A stretch of 64,000 nt of DNA from Methylacidiphilum caldifontis (GTDB taxonomy: Bacteria > Verrucomicrobiota > Verrucomicrobiia > Methylacidiphilales > Methylacidiphilaceae), in NCBI RefSeq assembly GCF_017310505.1, contig NZ_CP065957.1, positions 1,922,001 through 1,986,000 of the forward strand, read 5' to 3'. How positions within the stretch are numbered: position 1 is the first letter of the stretch; each line of letters begins with the position of its first letter. Of the stretch, positions 34,024-43,829 are shown one piece after another. The translations under genes and the position numbers were made by a program. Under the pieces are notes generated by a model. It was not told the origin of the DNA and did not search any database. It worked only from the letters and a program-made list of their open reading frames with translations.

Positions 34024-36234
34024 TTATTTATCAAAAGGGAGTGGAAAACTGCTGGTCAGTTCTAGAACCGATTGCCTTATTTTTTCAAGGGTTTGAGGAT
34101 CATTGCGGTGTGTCAAAGCCTGGTGAATCCATGAAGCGATATCAAACATTTCGTTTTCTTTCATCCCACGAGTAGTTACAGCTGGAGAACCTATACGGAT
34201 CCCTCCTCCTTGGTAGGGAGGTATTGTGTCAAAAGGTAAAGTATTTTTATTAACAGTAATCCCTACGCGATCGAGGATATCCTGTGCTTCTTTACCTGTG
34301 ATACCCATAGGTCTCAAGTCAACAAGCATAAGATGATTTTCTGTTCCTCCAGCTATAAGGCGGTAACCATTTTTCTTCATGCCTTCTGCAAGGGCTTTCG
34401 CGTTTTTGAGCACCTGTTTCTGGTATTCAACAAACGAATCCTGGAGAGCTTCGTGAAAACATACCGCTTTAGCCGCAATGACATGAACAAGGGGACCGCC
34501 TTGAATACCTGGGAAAATTTGGCTGTCGATTTCCTTCGCATATTTTGCTTTACAGAAAATCACTCCTCCCCGTGGTCCACGTAATGTCTTATGTGTAGTT
34601 GTCGTAACGAAGTCCGCATAGGGGATTGGAGAAGGATGAAGGCCTGTGGCAACAAGTCCTGCTATATGAGCCATATCGACCATGAGATAGGCACCTACGG
34701 AGTCTGCGATAGCTTTTAATCTCGGGAAATCAATAATGACAGGATAAGCTGAAGCCCCAGCAACCAACATCCTAGGTCGATGCTCTTTTACCGCTGTTTC
34801 AAGGCTGTCGTAGTCGATTCTTTCATCTTTGGGACTGACTCCATAATGAATAACATTGTAGAACCTGCCCGAAAAATTCATTTTAAACCCGTGTGTCAGA
34901 TGCCCTCCATGACTAAGGTCCATGCTCATGATGGTCTCGAAGGGCTTGAGCATCGCAAAGTAAACTGCCATATTAGCTTGGGAACCTGAATGGGGCTGAA
35001 CATTAACATGCTCAGCTTTGAAAAGTTCCTTTGCCCTTTCTATGGCCAGCGATTCAATTTCGTCGACATTTTCGCATCCTCCATACCATCGGCGGCCTGG
35101 GTAACCTTCGGCATATTTGTTGGTCAGACAACTGCCCTGGGCTTCCATTACCGCAGGACTGGCAAAATTTTCAGAAGCGATCAGTTCCAGATTTTGTTTT
35201 TGTCTTTGTGCTTCTTTTTTAATCAAAAAAAAGATTTTTGGATCAACCAAAGATAAAGCCGTAGAAGATTGATAAGGAATGTGCATAGAAGGATAGGTTA
35301 ATGGTTCGGTTTTTAAAGTATTTTGTTTATGAGACAACTTTTCATAAAAAGTTTCAAGCCAAGCTTCCAAAATTGGGGGAAGATCTTCTGCCCTGATATA
35401 CCGGCTTCCCAGGCATAAAACATTACAGTTTAATTCATTTCTTGCAATCTGAATATCAGTTAAAGAAGAGACACGAACTGCCCGGATTTGAGGAATTTTA
35501 TTGGCAGCGATTTCCATTTCTATGCCATGTTTAGAAAAGAGGATACCGGTAGAAAAAGGGGTTTCAAGAAGTTCAAGGGCCATTCTTTCGATTATTGCAG
35601 AGATATCCATGGGATTCTCGACCTCGATATCTTCCAAGGGAATCTGCCATCGGAAAAGGATAGCTCGACAAGCGTTTTTGAGCTCAGCTCCGTTCGGATC
35701 AGAGCCAAGAAATACACGAAGATTATTTCTATCCAGGCTTTTCCCTTCAGAAAGGGAGAATTCGGGTTGGGAAGGGGAAGAATTCAACACAAAAGATAAA
35801 ATTTTGGGCATGACCTGTCTCATCTGATCCCGGCAAAGCTTGTAAAGTTCAATGGAGCCGCCTATGGGATCGGGAATTTCTCTTGCCATAATCGGTAAGT
35901 CCTGGGCAAATTCAAGAAGGAGAAATATCTTGTCTCCAGCATCGGGATAAAGGAGAAGAAGGGAGTCGAGATGAGAATAACTCATGCAAAAAATGAAATC
36001 AGCTTTCCTAATTAATTCTGAATTGACGGGCTTACTCCGTATGTGAGAGATGTCTATGCCTATTTCAGCCATCACTTCTATGGCATGTGGACTTGGAGGA
36101 AGGCCACTAACTGCTCCAATACCGGCAGAATCAACCTGGATATCCTTATTACCTTGGATCAAAGACTCAAAAAGCCCTTTAGCCATAGGACTCCTGCAGA
36201 TGTTACCGGTACATACAAACAAAATATTTTTCAT
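34024..36234 (-). CDS. glyA: Triple fusion: low-molecular-weight phosphatase, degenerate RpiB domain, serine hydroxymethyltransferase
   Basis: 736 residues with three modules. Residues 1-150 are a low-molecular-weight protein phosphatase: P-loop CTGNICRSP (Ile at the position that is Thr in arginine phosphatases, suggesting phosphotyrosine) and the acid in IPDPIGGS. Residues about 172-315 align with RpiB ([34 protein letters not shown]), but key residues are lost: the catalytic Cys is Ser, the DH motif is DPN, and the later catalytic His is absent. Residues 325-736 are a complete GlyA, with the PLP lysine in [14 protein letters not shown], making glycine and methylene-THF from serine. Bacillus has the same order as separate genes (ywlE, ywlF, glyA). 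One continuous frame, no internal start needed. Confidence 0.92.
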   Translation of the reverse strand: MKNILFVCTGNICRSPMAKGLFESLIQGNKDIQVDSAGIGAVSGLPPSPHAIEVMAEIGIDISHIRSKPVNSELIRKADFIFCMSYSHLDSLLLLYPDAGDKIFLLLEFAQDLPIMAREIPDPIGGSIELYKLCRDQMRQVMPKILSFVLNSSPSQPEFSLSEGKSLDRNNLRVFLGSDPNGAELKNACRAILFRWQIPLEDIEVENPMDISAIIERMALELLETPFSTGILFSKHGIEMEIAANKIPQIRAVRVSSLTDIQIARNELNCNVLCLGSRYIRAEDLPPILEAWLETFYEKLSHKQNTLKTEPLTYPSMHIPYQSSTALSLVDPKIFFLIKKEAQRQKQNLELIASENFASPAVMEAQGSCLTNKYAEGYPGRRWYGGCENVDEIESLAIERAKELFKAEHVNVQPHSGSQANMAVYFAMLKPFETIMSMDLSHGGHLTHGFKMNFSGRFYNVIHYGVSPKDERIDYDSLETAVKEHRPRMLVAGASAYPVIIDFPRLKAIADSVGAYLMVDMAHIAGLVATGLHPSPIPYADFVTTTTHKTLRGPRGGVIFCKAKYAKEIDSQIFPGIQGGPLVHVIAAKAVCFHEALQDSFVEYQKQVLKNAKALAEGMKKNGYRLIAGGTENHLMLVDLRPMGITGKEAQDILDRVGITVNKNTLPFDTIPPYQGGGIRIGSPAVTTRGMKENEMFDIASWIHQALTHRNDPQTLEKIRQSVLELTSSFPLPFDK

Positions 36235-36548
36235 CCTTGGGTTTTTCTAAATCTTATTCTTTAGTTTCAACTCAATTGTTCTCAAAAAAAAATTTTCATC
36301 CCTTTCAATTACTTAGAAAAAGCGGATTAGAAAAATAGGTCTTTTAGAACTCAATGATTGACAAAAGAATCTTCCTTAGTTTATGATAAAAACTCAAATT
36401 CACTTTCAATCAAAGAAACATTGATAACTTAAAATTTCAAGAAACTTTCTTCTTATAAAAATCAAAAACCAGTTGACCCTAAAAAGCTAAAGGAGAATTG
36501 CCGTCTGTTTGCCGAAGATCTCGCCTCCTTTCATTGGAAAAGAAAATA
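36235..36548. other. Intergenic region upstream of the glyA fusion
   Basis: 314 AT-rich bases with no gene seen. It holds the start region of the fusion gene and the 3' end of the acc operon. Confidence 0.45.
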
Positions 36549-37385
36549 TTACTTTAAAAAATAGAGGAGTTGTTTAAGGGTTGACCGAAGTTCCTTCCTA
36601 TGGACGATCTTGTCGATAAGACCTTTTTCTAACAGGAATTCTGCCGTTTGAAATCCTGGAGGAAGATCTTGTTGCGTTGTTTCTTTGATCACTCGACTTC
36701 CTGCAAACCCGATCATCGCTTTAGGTTCAGCAAGGATTATATCTCCCAGTGAAGCAAAGCTAGCGATGACCCCAGCCATAGTGGGATTGGTTAAGATAGA
36801 TATATAAGGGATCCGGGCTTGGGATAGTCGGTGTAAGGCTGCAGCAGTTTTAGCCATCTGCATGAGACTGAACATTCCTTCATACATCCGTGCTCCTCCA
36901 GAAGCGCAAATAATGATGAGGGGAATTTTTGAGCTGAGTGATCTTTCAATTGCCCGGGTTATTTTCTCTCCAACAACACTGCCCATGCTTCCCCCAAGAA
37001 AACTGAAATCCATGACACAGAGTGAAATGGGGATAGATCCAAGGGTACAACTTCCACAGACAACCGCTTCATTCAGTGCAGTTTTATTACGGTAATAATC
37101 GAGCCGTTCTTGATAGCTTTTTTCCCCATCGAATCCGAGGATATCGATAGAATATAAATTCTGGTCGTGTTCGATGAAACTATCCCTGTCAGCAATATAG
37201 CCGATGCGTTCAGTAGCCTTGATGGGAAAATGGTGTTGACAGTACTGACAGACTGATTGATTCAGCTCCAGTTCTTTTGTATAGAGGAAACGGTTACAAC
37301 CGGGGCATTTGGTCCATAATCCTTCTGGGATATCCAGCATTTTTTCTCCCGATGGAATTTGGGGCTTGTTTTCCTTGTTAATCAT
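36549..37385 (-). CDS. accD: Acetyl-CoA carboxylase carboxyltransferase subunit beta
   Basis: Transfers the carboxyl group from carboxybiotin to acetyl-CoA, making malonyl-CoA, together with AccA. The 278-residue protein from ATG 37385 has an N-terminal four-cysteine zinc ribbon (CPGC...CQYC), then a crotonase-fold domain with SFLGGSMGSVVGEKITRAIE, IICASGGARMYEGMFSLMQM and SILTNPTMAGVIASFASLGD. The frame is open to 37466 but that would overlap comF, and the ATG gives the usual start. It is the last gene of accA-CPBP-comF-accD. Confidence 0.95.
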   Translation of the reverse strand: MINKENKPQIPSGEKMLDIPEGLWTKCPGCNRFLYTKELELNQSVCQYCQHHFPIKATERIGYIADRDSFIEHDQNLYSIDILGFDGEKSYQERLDYYRNKTALNEAVVCGSCTLGSIPISLCVMDFSFLGGSMGSVVGEKITRAIERSLSSKIPLIIICASGGARMYEGMFSLMQMAKTAAALHRLSQARIPYISILTNPTMAGVIASFASLGDIILAEPKAMIGFAGSRVIKETTQQDLPPGFQTAEFLLEKGLIDKIVHRKELRSTLKQLLYFLK

Positions 37386-37417
37386 TTTTGAGCGCTTTTT
37401 TGTACAGTTTTCTCCAT

Positions 37418-38086
37418 TTAGCTCCGGGCAATGGTCAAAACCGCTATTTCTTTTGCCCCACCCCAATTTTTAAGCATAACAGCACATTCGTGGACAGTTG
37501 CCGTTGTAGTAATAATGTCGTCTATAATTAACAGGTTTTTGCCCTTCAAGTCAAAACCCCTTTTCAGCTTAAAAGCTCCTTTAAGGTTTAGAGTTCTCTC
37601 CATGAATGTAAGGGCTGATTGTTGCTCGGTTGGTTTTATTCTTTTTAAAGCGGGAAGATAAGCCAGTTTTTGATGTTTGCTAAGAAATTGGGCCAGTTCT
37701 TCAGCAATGTTAAACCCTCTTTGCCTGAACTGGATGGGATGGATGGGAACCGGAACAACCCCATGACAAGGCCATCCTCCGATATATTTCCGGTAAGCTT
37801 TCTCCAACCATTCTTCGAGCAGGGGGATCAAATGATATTTTTGATCATATTTGACCCAATGGATCACTTTGCGGACAAGACCGCAGAAAACGAATCCCGA
37901 TCTTGCAAAGAGAAAAGCCCTTGGATAAGCGATGCAATTATTACAGTAGTGGGAGTAAACTAACCCCTGTTGAAAGGGTTTAGAGCAACGGAAACAGAAG
38001 GGAGGATCGAGAGAAACGATGGGCAGATCGGGTAGTTCAGCTGGAGGATAGACTAGAGCAAGAAAACTCTGCGTTCCTTTTGCCAT
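37418..38086 (-). CDS. comF: ComF-family phosphoribosyltransferase-like protein
   Basis: 222 residues from ATG 38086; ATG 38116 and TTG 38128 are in-frame alternatives. It has the double zinc ribbon (CFRCSKPFQQG, then HYCNNC), a central VPIHPIQFRQRGFNIAEELAQFL, and the PRPP-binding loop LLIIDDIITTTATVHE, the hallmarks of ComF. ComF takes part in DNA uptake in competent bacteria; its biochemical action is linked to DNA translocation and recombination. It overlaps the upstream CPBP gene by about 34 bases, implying coupling, and the accD start follows 32 bases later. Confidence 0.9.
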   Translation of the reverse strand: MAKGTQSFLALVYPPAELPDLPIVSLDPPFCFRCSKPFQQGLVYSHYCNNCIAYPRAFLFARSGFVFCGLVRKVIHWVKYDQKYHLIPLLEEWLEKAYRKYIGGWPCHGVVPVPIHPIQFRQRGFNIAEELAQFLSKHQKLAYLPALKRIKPTEQQSALTFMERTLNLKGAFKLKRGFDLKGKNLLIIDDIITTTATVHECAVMLKNWGGAKEIAVLTIARS

Positions 38087-38907
38087 CTCCCAGAGGAATT
38101 TAACCAGAATATCCATAAAATGGTACAAAAGAAAGCCAGCAGCAGGGCTTCCTTAGGATCGCCTAACCATCGCTCGGGATCTATCCAGCATTGAATATGG
38201 ACGAAAAAAACTATCCCGCCATGAACTCCGATTGCTCTCCATAAGTTTTTATCCTTTATATAAACAACTCCAAGAATCAGGCCAAGCAAAAACAACACCA
38301 ATCCTTTTATAGAAAACCATTCGAGATCAAAGAAGGGTTTAACCATTGTCTGTAATAAAAGAAAACCACTATAGGGAAGAGGGGTGATGTCGGAAAAATT
38401 GTTGGGTTGGACGTTCAAAAAATGAGAAAAAGAATACAGGGCCGAACTCAAAAAAAGGGCGGGGATATCTCCAGTGGATCTCGAAATAACTCCTAAAAGG
38501 ATACCTCTCATTAATATTTCTTCAATTATAGCGACTGAAGCCGCTTTGAATAAAATTTTGATAATTTCAGTTGGCAAAACAAACGTTGGACAGGGAAAAG
38601 TGGGTTTTTTCTCAAAAATTGCTGGTTCTATAGCCACAGAACCCACCGTAATGAGTATGGATAAGCCGATGCCATAAAAAAGGGCTTTAAAGAAAGGTTT
38701 TTTAAACCCTATGTCAGACCAGTGAAAAAGTCCTAGTTTTTTCCTGAAAATCAAAATCGAGCCCAGCAGCAAGACTTCAACAAGGCGGTGATACAAACGA
38801 AGGAAAGAAAAGTGTCCGAAGTAAGGACTGAGTAAAAAATAACTGATTGGACTTAAGGCTGCCGAGAGCAGGAAAGAAAAAAGAATAAGGATCAATAGAA
38901 CAAACAC
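38053..38907 (-). CDS. CPBP-family intramembrane metalloprotease
   Basis: 284 residues, GTG start (no nearer ATG). About eight hydrophobic segments and the CPBP (CAAX protease/bacteriocin-processing) motifs: EEILMRGILLG (EExxxR) near residue 130, FSHFLN (FxxxH) and a later H in IKDKNLWRAIGVHGG (the HxxxN/D region). Homologues process prenylated proteins or act in bacteriocin self-immunity; the bacterial substrate is unknown here. Its place between accA and comF in a tight operon gives no direct hint. The 3' end overlaps comF. Confidence 0.82.
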   Translation of the reverse strand: MFVLLILILFSFLLSAALSPISYFLLSPYFGHFSFLRLYHRLVEVLLLGSILIFRKKLGLFHWSDIGFKKPFFKALFYGIGLSILITVGSVAIEPAIFEKKPTFPCPTFVLPTEIIKILFKAASVAIIEEILMRGILLGVISRSTGDIPALFLSSALYSFSHFLNVQPNNFSDITPLPYSGFLLLQTMVKPFFDLEWFSIKGLVLFLLGLILGVVYIKDKNLWRAIGVHGGIVFFVHIQCWIDPERWLGDPKEALLLAFFCTILWIFWLNSSGRWQKERRVFLL

Positions 38908-38969
38908 CGATAATAGGGTAAAGACAAAAAGCAGCTGGATTAAAGTAAAAAGTAAAGATCCCTATTTTT

Positions 38970-39938
38970 TTATTCTCGATTTTTTTCAACCCATTGACCA
39001 ATGGTTCGGTATCGAAGATAGCGGTTTTCTAACAGTTGTTGAGGATTGACATCCAACAAGGCGGTTAAGCTTGAAAGCAAGTGGTCTTTGAGCATTTTAG
39101 CCGCAGCATCCCAATCCCAGTGAGCACCACCAGGAGGTTCGGGAATAATCTGGTCAATGATATTAAACTGAAGCAGTTCCTGTGCCGTTAACTTCAGATA
39201 AGAAGCTGCCTGTGGAGCATATTTTTTGTCTTTCCACAAAATGGCTGCACACCCTTCGGGGGATATGACCGAATAGTAGGCATGTTCCATCATTAAAACC
39301 TTATCTGCAACCCCAATGCCCAATGCTCCACCACTTCCTCCTTCTCCGATCACAACCGAAATGATAGGGACAGTCAAACCGAACATTTCCATAAGATTAT
39401 TGGCTATGGCTGCACCAACGTGTCTTTCTTCTGAACCGATACCTGGATAAGCTCCAGCGGTGTCTATAAATGTAATAATGGGAAGACGGAACTTTTCAGC
39501 CAGTTTCATCAGTCTCAAGGCCTTTCGATAACCTTCGGGCATAGGGCAACCAAAATTCCTTGATAGGTTTTCTTTTAATGTTCTGCCTTTCATCTGGCCA
39601 ATAGCCATGACTTTTATGTCGTCAATGCTGACAAATCCCCCTATGATCGAAAGATCGTTTCTGAAGAGCCGGTCTCCATTAAGCTCGAAAAAGCCGGTTC
39701 CTATCCTATTGATATAGTCCAAAAAGTAGGGTCTTTTGGGGTGACGGGCAATCTGAACTTTCTGCCAAGGAGACAGGTTGGAATAAATAGCTTTTTGGGT
39801 TTGTTTCAGTTCTTCTTCAAGGATGCTCTGTTGCTTTTTTAATTCTTCAGCAGAAAGCGTTTTGTCGTTTTTTATGAACTCCAAGCGTTGCTGAAGATCG
39901 ATTATAGGTTTTTCGAATTCTAGATAACCGTTAGACAT
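38970..39938 (-). CDS. accA: Acetyl-CoA carboxylase carboxyltransferase subunit alpha
   Basis: 322 residues with the standard AccA plan: an N-terminal helical arm (EFEKPIIDLQQRLEFIKNDK), RHPKRPYFLDYINRIGTGFFELNGDR, TFIDTAGAYPGIGSEERHVGAAIANN and IGEGGSGGALGIGVADKVLMME, in which GGSGGAL forms the oxyanion site for the carboxybiotin. It partners AccD (36549-37385) in this operon and AccB at 49580-50035; AccC, the biotin carboxylase, is not in the window. The first step of fatty-acid synthesis is therefore encoded in two separate clusters here. Confidence 0.97.
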   Translation of the reverse strand: MSNGYLEFEKPIIDLQQRLEFIKNDKTLSAEELKKQQSILEEELKQTQKAIYSNLSPWQKVQIARHPKRPYFLDYINRIGTGFFELNGDRLFRNDLSIIGGFVSIDDIKVMAIGQMKGRTLKENLSRNFGCPMPEGYRKALRLMKLAEKFRLPIITFIDTAGAYPGIGSEERHVGAAIANNLMEMFGLTVPIISVVIGEGGSGGALGIGVADKVLMMEHAYYSVISPEGCAAILWKDKKYAPQAASYLKLTAQELLQFNIIDQIIPEPPGGAHWDWDAAAKMLKDHLLSSLTALLDVNPQQLLENRYLRYRTIGQWVEKNRE

Positions 39939-40038
39939 AAAACTTAAAGTGTATCGGTTTTTTTAAGAATAAAAAAAATAAAAAGATCGCATTTTACAAA
40001 AAAGAGTCTATCACCAGTTTATATTGAAGCAAAGGCCT

Positions 40039-40482
40039 ATGGAGCAAAAAGGACCATTTCGATTTGGAATCATTGTCAGTTCTTACAACAAGGAATATAC
40101 AAGCCGGATGGTAGAATCCGCCCTGAGTGTATTGAAGGGAAACACGGTTGATGTCGTTTGGGTTCCCGGCTCTTTTGAAATCCCCCTTCAAGCTCAAAGA
40201 TTAGCCAAGAAAAAGATCTATGACTGTATTCTCTGTTTTGGAATCGTATGGCAAGGAAAGACCGCTCATGCCACTGAAATACTTCGTGCTTGTACGGATG
40301 CTCTCATGAGGATTGGCCTTGAAAACGATGTTCCGGTTATCCATGAAATTCTGTCTGTTAGCAATGAATCCCAAGCCAAGGCCCGTACATCAGGCAGGCT
40401 TGATCGAGGCGCAGAAGGGGCTAGAACAGCACTCCAAATGGCCTCGTTGAATTATAATCATGATAATGGATCAAAAGAGTAA
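40039..40482 (+). CDS. ribH: 6,7-dimethyl-8-ribityllumazine synthase
   Basis: Penultimate riboflavin enzyme, condensing 5-amino-6-ribitylaminouracil with dihydroxybutanone phosphate, usually a 60-mer or pentamer. The 147-residue protein has WVPGSFEIPLQAQRLAKKK (VPGxxExP) and GIVWQGKTAHATEI, where the His is the catalytic residue of the family; the lead-in FGIIVSSYN is also typical. The ATG at 40039 is chosen over a TTG at 40024. It lies alone on the plus strand, divergent from accA; ribD is 1.5 kb downstream. The C-terminus is short and asparagine-rich. Confidence 0.93.
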   Translation: MEQKGPFRFGIIVSSYNKEYTSRMVESALSVLKGNTVDVVWVPGSFEIPLQAQRLAKKKIYDCILCFGIVWQGKTAHATEILRACTDALMRIGLENDVPVIHEILSVSNESQAKARTSGRLDRGAEGARTALQMASLNYNHDNGSKE

Positions 40483-40744
40483 TCCTCTCTGACCCTAAAA
40501 GGGATGACGGCTAGCTGGATACTAAAAAAATAAAGTTCTTAAAGTTATCGTGAAAAGTTCAGGATAAAAAAAGAAGAAAAGCAAGCTTAGGGACTTGTTC
40601 ATTTTGGTTGTATGTCCAGCTTGGCTTTAATATGAGATAAAAACAACAAAAGAGATAGAAAAAATGACCACCCCTCTGTATATTTGAGCGGTCTATTTTT
40701 GATGTTCTTTTTATCCTTGTTGGAGAAGTTCAAAAGTTGGGAAT

Positions 40745-41179
40745 ATGATAAGCAGGCGAAAAATTAGAGAAAGGATAGTTCAGTTCCTTTACCAATGGGA
40801 GATGAGTAAAGGCATTGGGTTTGAAGAAATGCTTAGGCATTTCTGGGATTTTTCCCAATTCGATCAAAAAGAAGATAGGCAGCAAGTAGAACAATGGCTT
40901 AAGGCTATTGCCCAGCATAAAGAAGAGATTGAAAAAAAGATTAACAGTTATGTAAAGAACTGGAGTGTGGATAGACTTGCCCTGGTTGATAAATGTATTC
41001 TTATCATGGGCATCTATGAGATCTTTTATAGAAAAGACATTCCTCCAGCTGTGAGTATCAACGAGTCGGTTGAAATTGCAAAGAAATATAGCACGGAAGA
41101 ATCGGGCAAATTTGTCAATGGCATTCTTGACTCGGTTCTCAAGGATTCGGGAAGGAAAGCTTGGGTGTCATGTCCTTAA
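40745..41179 (+). CDS. nusB: Transcription antitermination factor NusB
   Basis: RNA-binding protein of the rRNA antitermination complex. The 144-residue all-helical protein has MISRRKIRERIVQFLYQWEMSKG, the family-defining N-terminus, and the later DKCILIMGIYEIFYRKDIPPAVSINESVEIAKKYSTEESGKFVNGILDSV, with the conserved FVNGIL motif. It begins a plus-strand series nusB-ftsY-ribD-hpt, with short gaps or overlaps. RibH-NusB neighbourhood is common in bacteria, and here a 262-base gap separates the two. Confidence 0.93.
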   Translation: MISRRKIRERIVQFLYQWEMSKGIGFEEMLRHFWDFSQFDQKEDRQQVEQWLKAIAQHKEEIEKKINSYVKNWSVDRLALVDKCILIMGIYEIFYRKDIPPAVSINESVEIAKKYSTEESGKFVNGILDSVLKDSGRKAWVSCP

Positions 41180-41198
41180 TAAGCTTAAATAGAAGAAT

Positions 41199-42044
41199 AT
41201 GTCTTTTTGGAGAAATTTAGTTGGAAAATTTGTTAGTCTTGTTGGACCCAAGGAGCAAATCGACTGGGAAGCTCTTTTGATTGAATCTGACATGGGAATA
41301 AATCTTTCCCAGAAACTCTATGCTCTATTGGATAAAGAGGGACTACTTGGAAAAGCTGAGCTAGCCGAAAGAAGGATTAAAAACGAACTCTTGCATATCC
41401 TTCAGAACCATAAGGCTCCTTTACCTGTAGGCAAGCCTGGGGTTATCCTCCTTGTGGGAGTCAATGGGGGGGGAAAGACGACTACAGCCGCAAAGCTTGC
41501 CTATAGGTTCAAAACCGAAGGCAAGAAGGTTTTTTTTGCTGCTTGTGATACCTTCAGAGCGGCGGCTACTGAACAGCTTAAAATCTGGGCAGAAAAGTTG
41601 GATGTTCCCATGGTTTCAGGAAAGGAAGGTGCAGATGCTGCCAGCGTTGCTTTTAGAGCTTTTGTTCAAGCCTCGGAGGCCCAGGCTGATTATTTGATTG
41701 TCGACACGGCGGGAAGACAAGCGAACAAGAAAAACTTGATGATGGAACTAGGAAAACTCAAAAGAACATTGGAAAAAGTTTCAGCTCAAACCCCTCTTTT
41801 TATTTTACTTGTTGTTGATGGGACTTCGGGCAGTAACATTCTGGTTCAAGCCAAAGAGTTCAACGAGGCTCTTGGTCTTTCGGGGATGATCATGACCAAG
41901 CTTGATAGTTCTTCTAAAGGTGGCATGGTGGCTGCTGTTAAATATGAACTGGGTATCCCGACCTATTTTATTGGTCGGGGTGAAAATCTTGAATCTTTAG
42001 AAGAGTTCAATCCGGAGGGATTTGTTGAAGAATTCTTTTCCTGA
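41199..42044 (+). CDS. ftsY: Signal recognition particle receptor FtsY
   Basis: GTPase receptor that docks SRP-ribosome complexes at the membrane. The 281-residue protein consists of the NG domain only: N domain helices at residues 1-80, then G1 GVNGGGKTTTAAKLA, DTFRAAATEQL (G2), DTAGRQ (G3), TKLDSSSKGG (G4) and closing G5 region. The long acidic A domain of E. coli FtsY is absent, as in many bacteria. It partners Ffh (not in window) and the 4.5S RNA at 33155-33242. Its stop lies inside the ribD start region, so the two are overlapping. Confidence 0.96.
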   Translation: MSFWRNLVGKFVSLVGPKEQIDWEALLIESDMGINLSQKLYALLDKEGLLGKAELAERRIKNELLHILQNHKAPLPVGKPGVILLVGVNGGGKTTTAAKLAYRFKTEGKKVFFAACDTFRAAATEQLKIWAEKLDVPMVSGKEGADAASVAFRAFVQASEAQADYLIVDTAGRQANKKNLMMELGKLKRTLEKVSAQTPLFILLVVDGTSGSNILVQAKEFNEALGLSGMIMTKLDSSSKGGMVAAVKYELGIPTYFIGRGENLESLEEFNPEGFVEEFFS

Positions 42045-43107
42045 AGATCGTTATTGGATGAAGGAAGCCTTGAAATGCGCTCTTTTAGGGGAAGGATTGA
42101 CAAATCCCAATCCTGCCGTTGGGGCTGTACTGGTCAAAAATGGAGAGCTCATCGGAAAGGGCTATCACAGCAGAGCAGGAGCGGCCCATGCGGAGATCGA
42201 GGCGATCGAAGATGCAAAAAAAAGAGGCATATCGGTTTGCGGATCAACCTTGTATGTTACTCTTGAACCCTGCAACAGTTGGGGAAAAACGCCCCCATGT
42301 ACCCAGTACATTATTAGGGAAAAGATCGGTCGTGTAGTGGCTGGATCCCCTGATCCTAACCCCAAAAACAATCCGAGAGCTGTTGAAGTCCTGCCTTCTA
42401 TGGGGATCAGTTTTTCATGGGAACTCCTTGATGAAGCCCTTTTTCTTAATCGGGGGTTTTATCATAGGGTTTTGACAGGAAAACCCTGGGTGATCGCCAA
42501 GATCGCTATGGCTATAGATGGTAGCCTTTCTGCAGGAGTGGGAGATGAAAGATGGATTTCAGGCCTTCCCGCACGCACCTTAGCCCATAAGCTAAGGATG
42601 GTTGCCGATGGCATCTTGATTGGAGCGCAGACGGCAAGAGTAGATAACCCCCAGTTAACCATACGGCTCGTAGACAAACGGTATAAAGTCCAACCGTGGA
42701 GGGTGATCCTTAGTCTTTCAGGAAAGTTACCCAGAGATTTAACCCTATTTAGAGATGCTTTTAAAGAAAGGACTTTGGTGTGTGTGAGGATGCCCATGGA
42801 GATGGTGCTCAAGGAGTTGGGCTCAAGAGAGGTGAGTATTTTACTCGTGGAAGGGGGAGCAGCCGTTCTGCACGAAATGCTTAAAGAAGGATGTGTTCAT
42901 GAGATTTCTTTTTTCCTTTCAGCTGTAATCATCGGTAAACAACCCCTGGATGTTAACCCGTACAGTCCTGCCAACCTTTCTTTTCCTTTTGCATTAGTCA
43001 AGCCCTCATGGGAAAAATTGGGTGAGGACATTTATTGTCATGGACTTTTAGAAAAAGGATCCAAGTTTCTTGAAAGCATTCGGATAGAGTATGCCAGCAA
43101 AGGATAA
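42025..43107 (+). CDS. ribD: Bifunctional riboflavin deaminase-reductase
   Basis: Deaminates then reduces the pyrimidine intermediate of riboflavin synthesis. About 360 residues. The N-terminal cytidine-deaminase-type domain has HAEIEAIEDA (zinc His and catalytic Glu) and the zinc cysteines in LEPCNSWGKTPPC. The C-terminal reductase has KIAMAIDGSLS, DGILIGAQTARVDNPQLTIR and the late VEGGAAVLHEML. The start is most likely TTG 42025, five bases after GGAGGG; the frame also allows TTG 42022. It overlaps the end of ftsY by about 20 bases. With ribH it covers two riboflavin steps in this region. Confidence 0.94.
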   Translation: MKNSFPEDRYWMKEALKCALLGEGLTNPNPAVGAVLVKNGELIGKGYHSRAGAAHAEIEAIEDAKKRGISVCGSTLYVTLEPCNSWGKTPPCTQYIIREKIGRVVAGSPDPNPKNNPRAVEVLPSMGISFSWELLDEALFLNRGFYHRVLTGKPWVIAKIAMAIDGSLSAGVGDERWISGLPARTLAHKLRMVADGILIGAQTARVDNPQLTIRLVDKRYKVQPWRVILSLSGKLPRDLTLFRDAFKERTLVCVRMPMEMVLKELGSREVSILLVEGGAAVLHEMLKEGCVHEISFFLSAVIIGKQPLDVNPYSPANLSFPFALVKPSWEKLGEDIYCHGLLEKGSKFLESIRIEYASKG

Positions 43108-43112
43108 AGTTT

Positions 43113-43703
43113 ATGAGTGGTTTTGTAGATCGTCGTTGCGTTGGAACTCATTATAGGATAGGCAGGGTACTGCTTACCCAACAAAGTATACAGAAGAGAG
43201 TTGCCGAACTTTCCATAGAAATTCGGAAAGAATACCGCAAAAAACCTTTTATGATCTTGGGTCTTTTAAATGGAGCCCTTTTTTTTGTAGCTGATCTTTT
43301 GAGAAACTTACCTTTAAGAACAGAGGTCGAGTTCTTGCAAGTTAAAAGTTATTCTGGAACTTCTTCTCGAGGATATGTCCAAGGCCTGGAGTTGATAGAT
43401 AAAACAAGGGTAGCCTCCAAGCATATTCTGGTCATCGATGATATCCTTGATACGGGCTTAACATTATCGACCGTAAGGGAGGAACTTTACAATGCGGGAG
43501 CAAGTGCTGTTGAATTTTGTGTGCTTCTGAGAAAAAAGAAAGAGGGTCAAAAAGCGATCGAACCGAAGTGGATAGGATTTGAAATTCCTGATGAATTTGT
43601 CGTGGGTTATGGCTTAGATTTTGAGGGGATGTTCAGAGCTTTGAAATCTATTCGTTCTTTTTCTGTTAATAAGGAGAATGGAGGACATATTGTGAGCAGT
43701 TAA
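43113..43703 (+). CDS. hpt: Hypoxanthine/guanine phosphoribosyltransferase family protein
   Basis: Salvage of purine bases with PRPP. The 196-residue protein has the PRPP loop ILVIDDILDTGLTLSTV, the early GLLNGALFFVADL (a K/R-G-type loop region), and the flexible-loop SYSGTSSRGYVQ. The C-terminal FVVGYGLDFEGMFRAL resembles HPRT (VGYGLDYxxxYR). It follows ribD by five bases. Guanine versus hypoxanthine preference cannot be told. The extra 15 residues at the C-terminus (FSVNKENGGHIVSS) look non-conserved. Confidence 0.92.
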   Translation: MSGFVDRRCVGTHYRIGRVLLTQQSIQKRVAELSIEIRKEYRKKPFMILGLLNGALFFVADLLRNLPLRTEVEFLQVKSYSGTSSRGYVQGLELIDKTRVASKHILVIDDILDTGLTLSTVREELYNAGASAVEFCVLLRKKKEGQKAIEPKWIGFEIPDEFVVGYGLDFEGMFRALKSIRSFSVNKENGGHIVSS

Positions 43704-43829
43704 AGAAAAGGTGCTTTTAGGTCCAGGGATGAACAGTGGCCGTTTAGGGGAGCAAAAAAAGAGGCCAGGATTGGCTACAATACATGCTGGATTTGGGTTC
43801 ATGGTGAAGAGGGAAAAAAAGAGAAAGAT

